Counted from the stretch's first letter, positions 1 to 7,277 are shown. The stretch: DNA of 24,405 bases from UBA7672 sp031419455 (GCA_031419455.1 JANOKS010000092.1:1-24405), one strand, 5' to 3'. Made by a program: numbers and translations. The notes: generated by a model not told the origin, from the letters alone.

Positions 1-70
1 GTTCGACCGGGCTCTTCACGCTCGCCTGCATCCACCCCGCGCCGTTGAACGGTGTACGGCCGCCCTCCAT
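1..70 (-). CDS. Possible 5' end of a protein-coding gene running off the left edge
   Basis: An open frame on the minus strand starts with ATG at 70 and is still open at base 1, giving 23 residues beginning MEGGRTPF. About 20 of 23 codons end in G or C, while the codons upstream of the ATG in the same frame do not. This matches the strong third-position bias of the real genes nearby. There is no good ribosome binding site directly upstream. A competing ATG at 89 in another frame has a better Shine-Dalgarno-like GAGG but weaker codon bias. I do not recognise the protein. Confidence 0.35.
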   Translation of the reverse strand, partial: MEGGRTPFNGAGWMQASVKSPVE

Positions 71-235
71 GCGGGATGGATGAGGGCATTCTACCTCAGG
101 ATTGAAAGTGGGGGACGCCTGTGTCCGGGATCGGCCGATTCAATCGGTGCAAGCGATTGAGATTGTTCGGAACGCGCCGAAAAACGTGCGTGCAGGATCG
201 GCCGGTTCTGGCGGGGTTGGGATGCGTGGAGACAT

Positions 236-301
236 CCGCCTGCTTTGCAGGCGGCCCCCTCCGCCCCTTCGGGGCACCTCCCCCGCCTTCGGCGAGGGAG
301 G
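236..301. repeat. Cluster of three adjacent hairpins, intergenic palindromic repeat
   Basis: Bases 71-358 hold no convincing gene. Within them lie three consecutive hairpins: an 8-bp perfect stem at 236-243/247-254 with a TTT loop, a 5-bp stem at 263-267/271-275 with a TTC loop, and a stem at 277-287/291-301 with one C/A mismatch and a TTC loop. The arrangement resembles mosaic REP-like elements in intergenic DNA. It lies just downstream of the DUF1993 gene, so it could act as a transcription terminator or an mRNA 3'-end stabiliser. No T-run follows it. Confidence 0.6.
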
Positions 302-358
302 ACGTCCCCTTGTGGTTTGACGTCCCGCTCCGGCGAAGCTGGGGAGTGCTGTGTGCCT

Positions 359-865
359 CTAGCTGCGCCCGAGGAAATCGAGCTTGCCAAGAGGAACGCC
401 GTTGTGGCGAAGGATGGCGTAAGCGGTGGTGACGTGGAAAAGGAAGTTGGGAAGGGCGAAGCCGGTGAGGAAGGCGAGGCCCTTGAACGGGATGTCGCCG
501 CTCGGCGTTTTCAGAACGACATCGCGCTCTTCGGAGCCATCAACCGCTTCGGCGGGTACGCTTTTCACATAGTCGATCGTGTTGGCGATGCGCGTGCGCA
601 GCTGATCGATCGTCGTTTCGGTGTCCGGCATCGCAGGCGGCGTACCGCCAGAGAGCCGGGCCATGGCGCCCTTGGCCGAATCGCTGGCGAGCTGGATCTG
701 TGACGATAGCGGGCGCATGTCGGGCGCGAGGCGCTGTGTCACCAGCAGATTGGGGTCGAAGCCCCGCGCCTTGGCATTTTCCTCAGCCTTGGCGAGCAGC
801 TGGTCCAGATTGTTCAGCATGCGAATAAAAACAGGCGCGCTGGCCTTGTGCATCGAAATCGTCAT
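359..865 (-). CDS. DUF1993 family protein
   Basis: This is a 168-residue protein that I recognise as DUF1993 by its MTISMHKASAPVF opening, the following helical stretch (RMLNNLDQLLAKAEE), a central L/RLAPDM segment near residue 45, and a conserved tail with FLFHVTTAYAILRHNGVPLGK near 141-161. Length is normal for the family. DUF1993 proteins are predicted helical bundles with histidines that could bind a metal. Their reaction is not known to me, and I assign none. There is no signal peptide, so it should be cytoplasmic. The start at 865 has AAGGGACA about 6 bases upstream. It is divergent from the isomerase gene, with a 112-base shared promoter region. Confidence 0.85.
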   Translation of the reverse strand: MTISMHKASAPVFIRMLNNLDQLLAKAEENAKARGFDPNLLVTQRLAPDMRPLSSQIQLASDSAKGAMARLSGGTPPAMPDTETTIDQLRTRIANTIDYVKSVPAEAVDGSEERDVVLKTPSGDIPFKGLAFLTGFALPNFLFHVTTAYAILRHNGVPLGKLDFLGRS

Positions 866-977
866 GGAATGTCCCTTGTCCTCGGTCCGTCTGGAAGACG
901 CCCGTCCGGCAATGGATATGGGAGCGGCATTTTCGGCCGCAATCTGCTAGGATCGAGAATCTGGCGGCGAGGGCTTC

Positions 978-1595
978 GTGAAACTTCAATTCTGGTTCGA
1001 ATTCGCCTCGACTTATTCGTATCCGGCGGTGATGCGTGTGGGCAAGATGGCTGCTGCGCGCGGCGTGGCGCTGGAGTGGAAGCCGTTCCTGCTGGGGCCG
1101 CTGTTTCATGCGCAGCAGGGGTTGAAGGACAGCCCGTTCAACGTTGTGCCGGTCAAGGGCTCCTACATGTGGCGCGACATGGAGCGGACATGTGAAAGGC
1201 ATGGCCTCCCTTTCAAGCGGCCGGGACGCTTTCCACAGAACGGATTGATGGCGGCGCGGATCACCCTGTCGCTGCCGCAGGAGGCGCGGCCGAATTTCGT
1301 GAAGGCTGTCTATCAGGCGAGTTTCGTGCACGACCGCGATATTTCCGATCCGCAGATCCTGCACGCCGCAGCCCGTCGCGCAGGTCTGGACCCGCTGGAA
1401 ACGCTGGCGGCGATGACGTCGGAGCCGGTGAAGGAGCAGTTGCGCGAGGAGACGTCGATTGCGGCCAGCCTCGGCATCTTTGGCGCGCCGAGCTTCGTGA
1501 CCGAGGATGGCGAATTGTTCTGGGGCAATGACCGCATCGAGGACGCTCTTGATTGGGCGGTGCGCGGAACGCTAAGACCCAACACGCAGAACTGA
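978..1595 (+). CDS. 2-hydroxychromene-2-carboxylate isomerase-like protein (DsbA/kappa-GST fold)
   Basis: The 205-residue protein fits the 2-hydroxychromene-2-carboxylate isomerase family, a glutathione-dependent branch of the thioredoxin/DsbA fold related to kappa-class GST. The N-terminus reads FWFEFASTYSY (residues 5-15), with the serine (S11) where family members bind glutathione in place of a CxxC. The cis-proline loop GIFGAPSF is at 166-173, followed by WGNDR at 182-186. In characterised homologues the enzyme acts in naphthalene and other aromatic degradation, but many genomic copies lie outside such pathways, and no ring-degradation genes are visible here. The start is GTG at 978 with GGCGAGGG just upstream. 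The acyl-CoA dehydrogenase follows after 52 bases and is probably co-transcribed. Confidence 0.85.
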   Translation: MKLQFWFEFASTYSYPAVMRVGKMAAARGVALEWKPFLLGPLFHAQQGLKDSPFNVVPVKGSYMWRDMERTCERHGLPFKRPGRFPQNGLMAARITLSLPQEARPNFVKAVYQASFVHDRDISDPQILHAAARRAGLDPLETLAAMTSEPVKEQLREETSIAASLGIFGAPSFVTEDGELFWGNDRIEDALDWAVRGTLRPNTQN

Positions 1596-1647
1596 AGGGC
1601 CGGCGACAAGACCGGCATCAAGACCAGTATCGGGCGAGGAGAAGCCA

Positions 1648-2781
1648 ATGCCGTTCGTGCTCACCGAAGAGCAGCAGATGCTGCGCGACAGCGCAAAGGC
1701 GTATGCGGCGGAAAAGCTGCCGGTGAGTCAGCTGCGCGCGCTCCGCAAGGACGGCAAGGCGTATGACGCGGGCGCGTGGAAGGAGATGGCCGAGCTGGGC
1801 TTCGCGGGCGTGATCGTGCCGGAGGAATTCGGCGGATCAGGCTTCGGCCATGTCGGGCTTGGCCAGGTGCTCGAGGCGCAGGGCCGCACGCTGGCGGCAT
1901 CACCCCTGCTGTCGACGGCGATGATCGGCGCATCGGCGTTGATGCTGGGCGGAACACAGGCGCAGAAGGATGGGTGGCTTGCGAAGATCGCGGGTGGCGA
2001 CGCCATCATCGCCTTGGCGGCGGACGAGCGTCCGCACCATGATCCGGCGCATGTGAAGCTGAGCGCGAAGAAATCCGGCGCCGGCTACGCGTTGTCGGGC
2101 GAGAAGCGATATGTGGTCGATGGCGCCGAGGCGGACCTGCTGGTCGTGGCGGCGCGCACGTCCGGCGATGCTGGCGATGAGACGGGGATCACGCTGTTCC
2201 TCGTTCCGGGCAATGCGAAGGGCGTGACGCGGACGAGCCTCAAGACGCTGGATGCGCATGCGGCGGCGAATATCAGTTTTGCTGGCGTCGAGGTTGGCGC
2301 CGACGCGGTGCTCGGCGCGGTGGATGGCGGGTACGGGCTGCTGGAGCAGATCCTGGATCGGGCGCGGATCGGGGTGGCGGCGGAAATGCTGGGCGCGTCG
2401 GATGCGGCGTTCGAGATGACGGCTGACTATCTCAAAGTGCGCAAGCAGTTCGGCCAGCTGATCGGCTCGTTCCAGTCGCTGCAGCACCGCGCCGCGATCA
2501 TGTTCACGGAGCTTGAGCTGACGCGGAGCTGCGTGGCGGCGGCGCTGGACGCGCTGGACAGAAACGCCAACAACATTCCGGAGCTGGCCTCGCTGGCCAA
2601 GGCGCGCGCAGGCGAGACGCTGCATCTTGTGTCGAACGAAACGGTGCAGATGCATGGCGGCATCGGCATGACCGACGTGCATGACTCTGGCCTCTACATG
2701 AAGCGCGCGCGCGTGCTGGAGGGGCTGTATGGCGGCGAGAGCTTCCACCGCGACAGGTATGCGCGGTTGGGCGGGTACTGA
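1648..2781 (+). CDS. Acyl-CoA dehydrogenase family protein
   Basis: This 377-residue protein has the three-part acyl-CoA dehydrogenase fold: N-terminal helices (about 5-115), middle beta domain (about 120-210) and C-terminal helices (about 225-372). Family marks include GFAGVIVPEEFGGSG (51-65), RKQFGQLIGSFQSLQHR (265-281) and QMHGGIGMTDVHD (334-346), which form FAD and substrate contacts. Members oxidise acyl-CoA to 2-enoyl-CoA and pass electrons to ETF. It resembles the PimD/FadE-like branch. Where medium-chain enzymes have the catalytic Glu (IYEGT), this protein reads LYGGE, so the base is not at the usual place. The start has GAGGAGAA about 6 bases upstream. It follows the isomerase gene and ends before a strong terminator. 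The substrate cannot be told from sequence. Confidence 0.92.
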   Translation: MPFVLTEEQQMLRDSAKAYAAEKLPVSQLRALRKDGKAYDAGAWKEMAELGFAGVIVPEEFGGSGFGHVGLGQVLEAQGRTLAASPLLSTAMIGASALMLGGTQAQKDGWLAKIAGGDAIIALAADERPHHDPAHVKLSAKKSGAGYALSGEKRYVVDGAEADLLVVAARTSGDAGDETGITLFLVPGNAKGVTRTSLKTLDAHAAANISFAGVEVGADAVLGAVDGGYGLLEQILDRARIGVAAEMLGASDAAFEMTADYLKVRKQFGQLIGSFQSLQHRAAIMFTELELTRSCVAAALDALDRNANNIPELASLAKARAGETLHLVSNETVQMHGGIGMTDVHDSGLYMKRARVLEGLYGGESFHRDRYARLGGY

Positions 2782-2795
2782 ACTCCACACAAAGA

Positions 2796-2825
2796 ACAAG
2801 CCGCCCGAGTTAAGGGGCGGCTTGT
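2796..2825. terminator. Bidirectional terminator hairpin between convergent genes
   Basis: A perfect 11-bp stem (2796-2806 with 2815-2825) closes an 8-base loop. It lies between the stop of the acyl-CoA dehydrogenase (+) and the stop of the fasciclin gene (-). There is a short T-rich stretch on the plus side and the stem begins after A-rich sequence, so it can serve both directions. Confidence 0.85.
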
Positions 2826-2867
2826 CTTCGTACCCTTCGGAGGGTGTCGTTCGGAGATGCTGTTCGA

Positions 2868-3416
2868 TTACATCGGCGGCATGAGCACCTTGTCGATCGC
2901 GTGGACGACGCCGTTCGAGGCGTCGACATCGGCCATGACGACTGTTGCGTCGTTGACCATCACCTTGCCGGCGGTGCTGCCATCGACCTTGACCGTTTTG
3001 CCCTCAACCGTGGCGGCGTCCATCGACTGCGAGCCGATCGCGGACGACATCACTTCAGCCGGGAGCACGTGGTAGGTCAGGATGGCGGTGAGCTTGGCCT
3101 TGTTCTCGGGCTTCAGCAGGTCTTCAACCGTGCCGGCCGGGAGAGCGGCGAAGGCGGCGTCGGTCGGGGCGAAGACGGTGAAGGGGCCAGCGCCGCGGAG
3201 CGTTGATTCAAGACCGGCGGCCTGAACGGCGGCGACGAGCGTCGTGAACTGGCCAGCGCCGACAGCGGTATCGACGATGTCCTTGGCCGCCATCGGAGCA
3301 GGCTCGGGCGTTGTCATTTCTGCGGCAGGCGCCGGAGCGGGCGTGGCGGGGGCGGTTTCGCCAGAGCATGCAACGCCCATAAGGGCGAAAGCGGCGATGG
3401 GGAGAAGCATCTTCAT
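2868..3416 (-). CDS. Fasciclin (FAS1) domain lipoprotein
   Basis: The 182-residue protein opens with a lipoprotein signal (MKMLLPIAAFALMGVAC, Cys17 as lipidation site), followed by an Ala/Pro/Thr-rich linker to about residue 44. One FAS1 domain fills the rest. Its two conserved blocks are visible: FTVFAPTDAAFAALP in the first half and NGVVHAIDKVLMPP at the end, with LTYHVLP between them. FAS1 domains mediate adhesion or bind ligands outside the cell, so this is probably an envelope-anchored surface protein. The residue at -3 of the lipobox is Gly rather than the usual Leu, which the general lipobox rule tolerates. Length is typical of bacterial single-FAS1 lipoproteins. It is a single gene, convergent with the dehydrogenase. 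I saw no EcfG-type promoter upstream. Confidence 0.93.
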   Translation of the reverse strand: MKMLLPIAAFALMGVACSGETAPATPAPAPAAEMTTPEPAPMAAKDIVDTAVGAGQFTTLVAAVQAAGLESTLRGAGPFTVFAPTDAAFAALPAGTVEDLLKPENKAKLTAILTYHVLPAEVMSSAIGSQSMDAATVEGKTVKVDGSTAGKVMVNDATVVMADVDASNGVVHAIDKVLMPPM

Positions 3417-3668
3417 TGGTGTGGTTTCCTGTTTTTCTGTGCGGACAATTGTACGCGGTCGGACATACGCCGCGCGTGATTATGGTGGGCATACGTTTGA
3501 GGCTGCGGATCGGATCGCCGGTAACAAAAGCTTGCTTGCAGGCGCCAGCTCGACAGCGATGCCCCGTCATGGCGGCATGCGGATCATTCCCCTGCATGCA
3601 TGCTGGTCTTTCGTGAGCTTGCGGCTAGGTTCGGACGGAGCAGCAGGTTCAGCGCGCGAGGGTCGAGA

Positions 3669-4916
3669 ATGAACACCAAGTGGAACGCCCGGAACAGCGA
3701 CCCGAAGGCGCGCGGGCTGATGGCGGGCTTTCCGCCGGGTCGCGAGCAGATCGTCAGCTCGGATGCGGGGGAGCTGTCGGGAAGCTCGTTTCCCAACACG
3801 CGGTGGGCGTTCAGTCATCAGCGGGAGCTGAAATCGACGGTGAACGTCAGGCGTGGCGCGGCGGCGCCGAGCGCCCTGCCCCGCAAGTTGCGCGATGACA
3901 TTGATGCGGTCGCCTTCACGACGATGGAGGGCGAGGCGATGACATGGGGGCAATCGATCGATGCGATGTTCACTGATGGCGTCGTGGTGCTGCATCGTGG
4001 CGCGGTCGTCTACGAGACCTATCGCGGCGCGCTGTCGGCGGAGCTACCGCATATCGTGTTCTCGGTGACGAAGTCGTTCGTCGGACTGCTGGCGGCGACG
4101 TTGGCGCATGAAGGCGTGATCGATGCCGATGCGCCGGTCGCGACTTACCTGCCGGAGCTGAAGGCGTCAGCGTTCGGCGATGCGCGCGTGCGGCACGTCA
4201 TGGATATGACGACAGGGGTGCAGTACTCGGAGAACTATACCGACCCGGCTGCAGAAGTTCGGACGTATGGAATCGCGGCAGGTTATGGCAGGCCGCCGGA
4301 GGGGTATGACGGGCCGCGCTCGATCGTTGATTTCCTCGCGACGCTGAACAAGCAGGGCGAGCATGGGCAGGCCTTCGCCTACAAGACCTGCAACACGGAA
4401 GTGCTGGCGTGGCTGGTGCAGCGCGTGACGGGCACGGCGATGGCGCAGCTGGTGTCAGAGCGGATCTGGCAGAAGATCGGCGCGGAGGAAGATGCGTACC
4501 TCATCGTCGATCCCACCGGCATGGCGGCATGTGGGGGGGGCATGAACATCGCGCTGCGTGACCTCGCGCGGTTCGGGGAGATGATGCGCAATCGCGGCGC
4601 GTTCAACGGGCATCAGGTTGTGCCGGCGGCTGTCGTGGACGACATTGCTGGCGGCGCGCGGCAGGAGGATTTCGCGAAGGCGGGTTACACGACGATGCCG
4701 GGCTGGAGCTATCGCAGCCAGTGGTGGGTTTCGCACAATGCGCTGGGCGCTTACACGGCGCGCGGCATCCATGGGCAGGTGTGCTGGATCGCGCCGAAGG
4801 CAGAGCTGGTGATCGCGCGACTCGCCTCGCATCCAGTGGCGGCGAACGGGAATTCGGTGCTGGACAAGGTGTCGCTGCCTGCCTACGCGGCGCTGGCGGA
4901 GTATTTGATGGGGTGA
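3669..4916 (+). CDS. Serine hydrolase, class C beta-lactamase fold (6-aminohexanoate-dimer hydrolase-like)
   Basis: The protein is 415 residues from the ATG at 3669, which has GAGGG about 7 bases upstream; an in-frame ATG at 3600 would add 23 unconvincing residues. The beta-lactamase-fold SxxK motif is SVTK at 132-135, with S132 as nucleophile and K135 as base. A tyrosine motif fits at Y238 in the AYKTCNTEVLAWLVQRVTG region. CGGGMNIALRDLARFGEMMRN (about 288-308) and the C-terminal HGQVCWIAP segment are typical of the NylB-like branch of this superfamily. Such enzymes hydrolyse amides or esters, and substrates vary too much to predict. I see no signal peptide, so it is probably cytoplasmic and not a periplasmic beta-lactamase. 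It is a single-gene unit. Confidence 0.88.
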   Translation: MNTKWNARNSDPKARGLMAGFPPGREQIVSSDAGELSGSSFPNTRWAFSHQRELKSTVNVRRGAAAPSALPRKLRDDIDAVAFTTMEGEAMTWGQSIDAMFTDGVVVLHRGAVVYETYRGALSAELPHIVFSVTKSFVGLLAATLAHEGVIDADAPVATYLPELKASAFGDARVRHVMDMTTGVQYSENYTDPAAEVRTYGIAAGYGRPPEGYDGPRSIVDFLATLNKQGEHGQAFAYKTCNTEVLAWLVQRVTGTAMAQLVSERIWQKIGAEEDAYLIVDPTGMAACGGGMNIALRDLARFGEMMRNRGAFNGHQVVPAAVVDDIAGGARQEDFAKAGYTTMPGWSYRSQWWVSHNALGAYTARGIHGQVCWIAPKAELVIARLASHPVAANGNSVLDKVSLPAYAALAEYLMG

Positions 4917-4932
4917 GGTTTGTGAGCACGCG

Positions 4933-5049
4933 CTCGTCCTTCGACGGACGCCGCTTCGCGGCTGCTCAGGATGTTCGCTTCAAAAACACCCGCCGCCCGT
5001 AGCGCTCAACCAGTGCAGCGACCGAAGGGAGCGTCCGTCGAAGGACGAG
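4933..5049. repeat. Composite inverted-repeat element with 19-bp perfect arms
   Basis: A perfect 19-base inverted repeat, 4933-4951 against 5031-5049, encloses 79 bases. The left arm runs into a second small palindrome (CCGC TTCG CGG, about 4951-4962) and a CTCAGGATG segment. I recognise the combination of a CTCGTCCTTCGA arm, a GC palindrome and CTCAGGATG as the style of short intergenic repeat common in alphaproteobacterial genomes. Here the element lies between the serine hydrolase and the SDR gene and could form a long stem-loop in RNA. The rest of the 214-base gap shows nothing else I can name. Confidence 0.7.
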
Positions 5050-5130
5050 GGCGGGTTTCCGGGCTCTGGTGTTTCGTCCGCAGGCCGCTACCGTGCGCAC
5101 CAACAAAAAGCACAGCCGGGAGACGCGCAC

Positions 5131-5931
5131 ATGATGATCGACAATCTGTTTTCGCTGAAGGGACGCGTGGCGCTTGTCACGGGGGGATCGCGCGGGATCG
5201 GGAAAATGATTGCCCGCGGGTTCGTGGAGAGCGGGGCGAAGACCTACATCTCGGCGCGCAAGGCGGATGCGTGCGATGCGACGGCGGCGGAGCTGACGGC
5301 GCTGGGGCATGCGGAATGCATCTCGCTGCCGCAGGACATTTCGACGGTGGCAGGCGGCAAGATGCTCGCGGAAGAGATCTACAAGCGTGAGGGCAAGCTC
5401 GACATTCTCGTCAATAATGCGGGCGCGGCGTGGGGCGCGGCGTTCGAGGAATTTCCCGAGCATGGCTGGGACAAGGTGATGGACCTTAACGTGAAGTCGC
5501 CCTTCTTTCTTACCCAGGCGCTGCATGCCGCGTTGAAGAAGGCGGCGAGCCCGGAGCGGCCGGCGAAGGTGATCAACATCTGTTCGATCGATGGCATCCG
5601 GTTGAATCCGTGGGAGACGTATTCCTACCACGCGTCGAAATCCTCTCTTCTCTATCTGACCAAGCGGATGGCGGCGCGGCTGGTGCAGGACAACATCATC
5701 GTCACGGCGATCGCGCCGGGGCCATTTGCGTCCGAGATGAACAAGGCGGCGCGCGATCACGAAGACATGGTCGCGCAGCGCACGCCGATGCGGCGCATCG
5801 GACGCGACGAGGACATGGCAGGCACGGCGATCTTTCTCGCGTCAAAGGCGGGCGATTATGTCGTCGGCGACTCCATCGCGGTGGATGGCGGGATCGCCTA
5901 TGCCAGCCTGCCGGCGGATGGGCCTAGCTAG
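5131..5931 (+). CDS. Short-chain dehydrogenase/reductase (SDR) family oxidoreductase
   Basis: This 266-residue classical SDR has every expected motif: the TGGSRGIG nucleotide-binding loop (17-24), D69 after the third strand region, NNAG (95-98), N120, the catalytic S152 and YHASK (Y166, K170), then APGPF near 195-199 and a VDGGIAYA C-terminus. SDRs reduce a keto group or oxidise an alcohol with NAD(P)H. It resembles the FabG/RhlG-like group, but the substrate is not decidable. There are two adjacent ATG codons (5131 and 5134); GGGAG sits about 8 bases before the first. It is transcribed alone and ends at a strong intrinsic terminator. Confidence 0.93.
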   Translation: MMIDNLFSLKGRVALVTGGSRGIGKMIARGFVESGAKTYISARKADACDATAAELTALGHAECISLPQDISTVAGGKMLAEEIYKREGKLDILVNNAGAAWGAAFEEFPEHGWDKVMDLNVKSPFFLTQALHAALKKAASPERPAKVINICSIDGIRLNPWETYSYHASKSSLLYLTKRMAARLVQDNIIVTAIAPGPFASEMNKAARDHEDMVAQRTPMRRIGRDEDMAGTAIFLASKAGDYVVGDSIAVDGGIAYASLPADGPS

Positions 5932-5960
5932 AAGCGGACGCTACTCAGCTATTGTTGCAG

Positions 5961-5994
5961 ACGGCCGGAGGTTCCCTCCGGCCGTGTGTTTTTT
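5961..5994 (+). terminator. Intrinsic terminator of the SDR gene
   Basis: A perfect 11-bp GC-rich stem (5961-5971 with 5975-5985) with a TTC loop is followed by GTG and six T residues. It insulates the SDR gene from the stress-type promoter that begins at 6009. Confidence 0.93.
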
Positions 5995-6008
5995 GGCTGT
6001 GCGTCTTC

Positions 6009-6034
6009 GGAACCACGTCTCGGCGCGTCCCGTT
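6009..6034 (+). promoter_or_regulatory. EcfG-type stress promoter
   Basis: GGAAC at 6009-6013, 17 bases, then CGTT at 6031-6034, an exact match to the -35/-10 pattern known for alphaproteobacterial EcfG sigma factors. It lies 34 bases before the ATG at 6068 and directly after the SDR terminator. Confidence 0.85.
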
Positions 6035-6067
6035 ATGTGCTGACTAATGTGTGCGAGGAGAAGCGCA

Positions 6068-6508
6068 ATGGACAGGCATATCGATGAACTGGTCATGCAG
6101 CCCACACGACACTTCGACAATCCCGGAGACGTGCTCACCTATCCCGGGCTGAAGCACAAGGACCGGCTACGCATCCTGGAAAGCTGGAAGCTGGACGCGC
6201 AGCGTCTGGCGGAAAGCACCGCAGAAAACATGAGCGGCGGCGAAGAGACAAACCTGCGCGAAGTCTCGCAGGCGCTGGTGCAGCTTAAGAGCATGGAGAC
6301 GCCGCCCGTCGCGATCCAGCGGCCGGAAGCGGCACGACCCGTTGCGGCTGGCATGGCGATCGGGGGGTTGCTGGGCGCCGGGGCCGGTCTGGTCGCCACG
6401 GCCGCAACGCCCACGGTGTCGCTGGCGCTGATTGCGCAGACCAGTGTGGTTGGCATGATCATGGGCGGCATTGCGGGCGCATTGCGCGGACCTCGGCGCG
6501 GCCGATAG
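6068..6508 (+). CDS. Conserved hypothetical protein with glycine-rich C-terminal membrane segment
   Basis: The 146-residue protein starts at the ATG at 6068, with GAGGAGAA 7 bases upstream; an earlier in-frame ATG at 6047 lies inside that binding site. The soluble part (about 1-80) opens MDRHIDELVMQPTRHF and contains an ILESWKLDAQRLAEST stretch typical of a conserved alphaproteobacterial family whose name I do not recall. After residue 95 comes a Gly/Ala-rich hydrophobic region (AGMAIGGLLGAGAGL, then VVGMIMGGIAGAL), which looks like two short glycine-zipper membrane segments, closed by a basic tail RGPRRGR. The exact EcfG promoter upstream makes it a likely general stress protein. The biochemical role is unknown. 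Confidence 0.85.
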   Translation: MDRHIDELVMQPTRHFDNPGDVLTYPGLKHKDRLRILESWKLDAQRLAESTAENMSGGEETNLREVSQALVQLKSMETPPVAIQRPEAARPVAAGMAIGGLLGAGAGLVATAATPTVSLALIAQTSVVGMIMGGIAGALRGPRRGR

Positions 6509-6519
6509 CAGCGCGGGTA

Positions 6520-6544
6520 GGAACTGTCCCCAGTACGAGACGTT
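6520..6544 (+). promoter_or_regulatory. EcfG-type stress promoter
   Basis: GGAAC at 6520-6524, 16 bases, CGTT at 6541-6544, ending 27 bases before the ATG at 6572. It is an exact consensus match in a 63-base gap between two genes, so the second gene has its own stress promoter as well as possible read-through. Confidence 0.87.
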
Positions 6545-6571
6545 TTCGGCGGTACATCCAAGGAGACCATT

Positions 6572-6937
6572 ATGAAGATCATTGCGATCACTGCCTTTAG
6601 TGCGCTCGCTGCCATGGCAGTCGCAGCGTGCACACAGACCGGCAACACTGAACGTGGCGCTGTCACGGGCGGCCTGCTCGGCGCGGCCGCCGGGGCCATT
6701 ATCGGCAACAACACAGGGTCTGGCGATGCCGGTCAGGGCGCGGCAATCGGCGCAGCGACTGGCGCCATCGCGGGCGGCGTCGCGGGCGCATCGAGCGACC
6801 GAAACACGAACAACAATGCTGAGGGATATGGGCCGAACGGCGAGGCCCTGGTGTACGATGGCAATGCGCGCCGTTACTATTACGTAGACCGTCGTTCCGG
6901 CCGGACTTACTGGGCGAACGGCGAGTATCGCGGCTGA
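6572..6937 (+). CDS. Glycine-zipper lipoprotein
   Basis: The 121-residue protein starts with a lipoprotein signal peptide (about 1-19; lipobox AVAAC, with the Cys as lipidation site). Next comes a glycine-zipper region (about residues 29-74) with repeated G-x3-G spacing, for example GGLLGAAAGAIIG and GAIAGGVAG. A polar Asn-rich linker follows, then a small C-terminal domain rich in Tyr (RRYYYVDRRSGRTYWANGEY). This plan matches outer-membrane glycine-zipper lipoproteins of the SlyB/17-kDa/YMGG kind, which stiffen or stabilise the envelope. AGGAG lies 6 bases upstream of the start. It is preceded by an exact EcfG promoter and followed by a hairpin terminator, so I infer envelope protection during stress. 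Confidence 0.9.
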   Translation: MKIIAITAFSALAAMAVAACTQTGNTERGAVTGGLLGAAAGAIIGNNTGSGDAGQGAAIGAATGAIAGGVAGASSDRNTNNNAEGYGPNGEALVYDGNARRYYYVDRRSGRTYWANGEYRG

Positions 6938-6964
6938 TAGCGGCCAAAACCGGTTAATATCGTG

Positions 6965-6990
6965 AGAGCGCTGCCGTTGGCGGCGCTCTT
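6965..6990 (+). terminator. Probable terminator after the glycine-zipper gene
   Basis: An 11-bp stem (6965-6975 with 6979-6989) with one G·U pair and a GTT loop lies 28 bases past the stop codon. Only a short T stretch follows, so termination may be partial. Confidence 0.65.
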
Positions 6991-7003
6991 ATCGCATTCG
7001 GAT

Positions 7004-7029
7004 GGAACTATTCGATTTCCGCGGGCGTT
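7004..7029 (+). promoter_or_regulatory. EcfG-type stress promoter
   Basis: GGAAC at 7004-7008, 17 bases, CGTT at 7026-7029, an exact match. It ends 31 bases before the ATG of a 47-codon gene and is the main reason to believe that gene. Confidence 0.85.
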
Positions 7030-7059
7030 GCGTCTTGGAAGTCGAATGACGGATATATA

Positions 7060-7203
7060 ATGAGCACTGAAGAAGAACAAATCGTCGATGAGCTGGACCA
7101 CGAGTTTTCCCAGAACGGAAGTCTCATTGCGTTGATCGTATGCTTCGGGCTCGGCGGGTGGATGGTGATGGTGGCGGCCGTCAACGTTCTGAGCACCGCA
7201 TAA
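7060..7203 (+). CDS. Small single-pass membrane protein, 47 residues
   Basis: A 47-codon frame (ATG 7060, TAA 7201-7203) encodes an acidic N-terminus beginning MSTEEEQIVDELDHEF, one hydrophobic segment of about 21 residues (SLIALIVCFGLGGWMVMVAAV) and a short tail. The third-position G/C bias in the second half fits local coding style. The ribosome binding site is weak (GACGG about 9 bases upstream). Support comes mainly from an exact EcfG promoter at 7004-7029 and the absence of any other use for this stretch. I do not recognise a family. A small stress-induced inner-membrane protein is the natural reading. Confidence 0.65.
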   Translation: MSTEEEQIVDELDHEFSQNGSLIALIVCFGLGGWMVMVAAVNVLSTA

Positions 7204-7221
7204 ATCTTTCAATCGCGGCAT

Positions 7222-7246
7222 AGAACAATTCTCGCGCAGGCGCGTT
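7222..7246 (+). promoter_or_regulatory. Possible EcfG-type promoter (one mismatch)
   Basis: AGAAC at 7222-7226, 16 bases, CGTT at 7243-7246. The first base differs from GGAAC. It lies 31 bases before the lipid-kinase ATG, the same spacing as at the exact sites nearby, which makes it more credible than a random near match. Confidence 0.5.
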
Positions 7247-7277
7247 TGACGTTGCTTGCCGGAAAGTCTGCACAGCC

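Noticed and set aside
169..195. GGAAC at 169 as another EcfG promoter
   Set aside because: No CGTT at 16 or 17 bases downstream, and no gene follows in that direction at a sensible distance.
1900..2799. 299-residue minus-strand frame opposite the acyl-CoA dehydrogenase
   Set aside because: It is antisense to a complete, well-conserved gene, rich in Arg and His, with no recognisable motif.
3669..3710. GGAAC copies near 3680 and 3690 in the serine hydrolase gene
   Set aside because: They lie inside coding sequence and lack a CGTT at the right spacing.
4966..5760. 264-residue minus-strand frame opposite the SDR gene
   Set aside because: A shadow of the SDR coding sequence; highly Arg-rich and without domain features.
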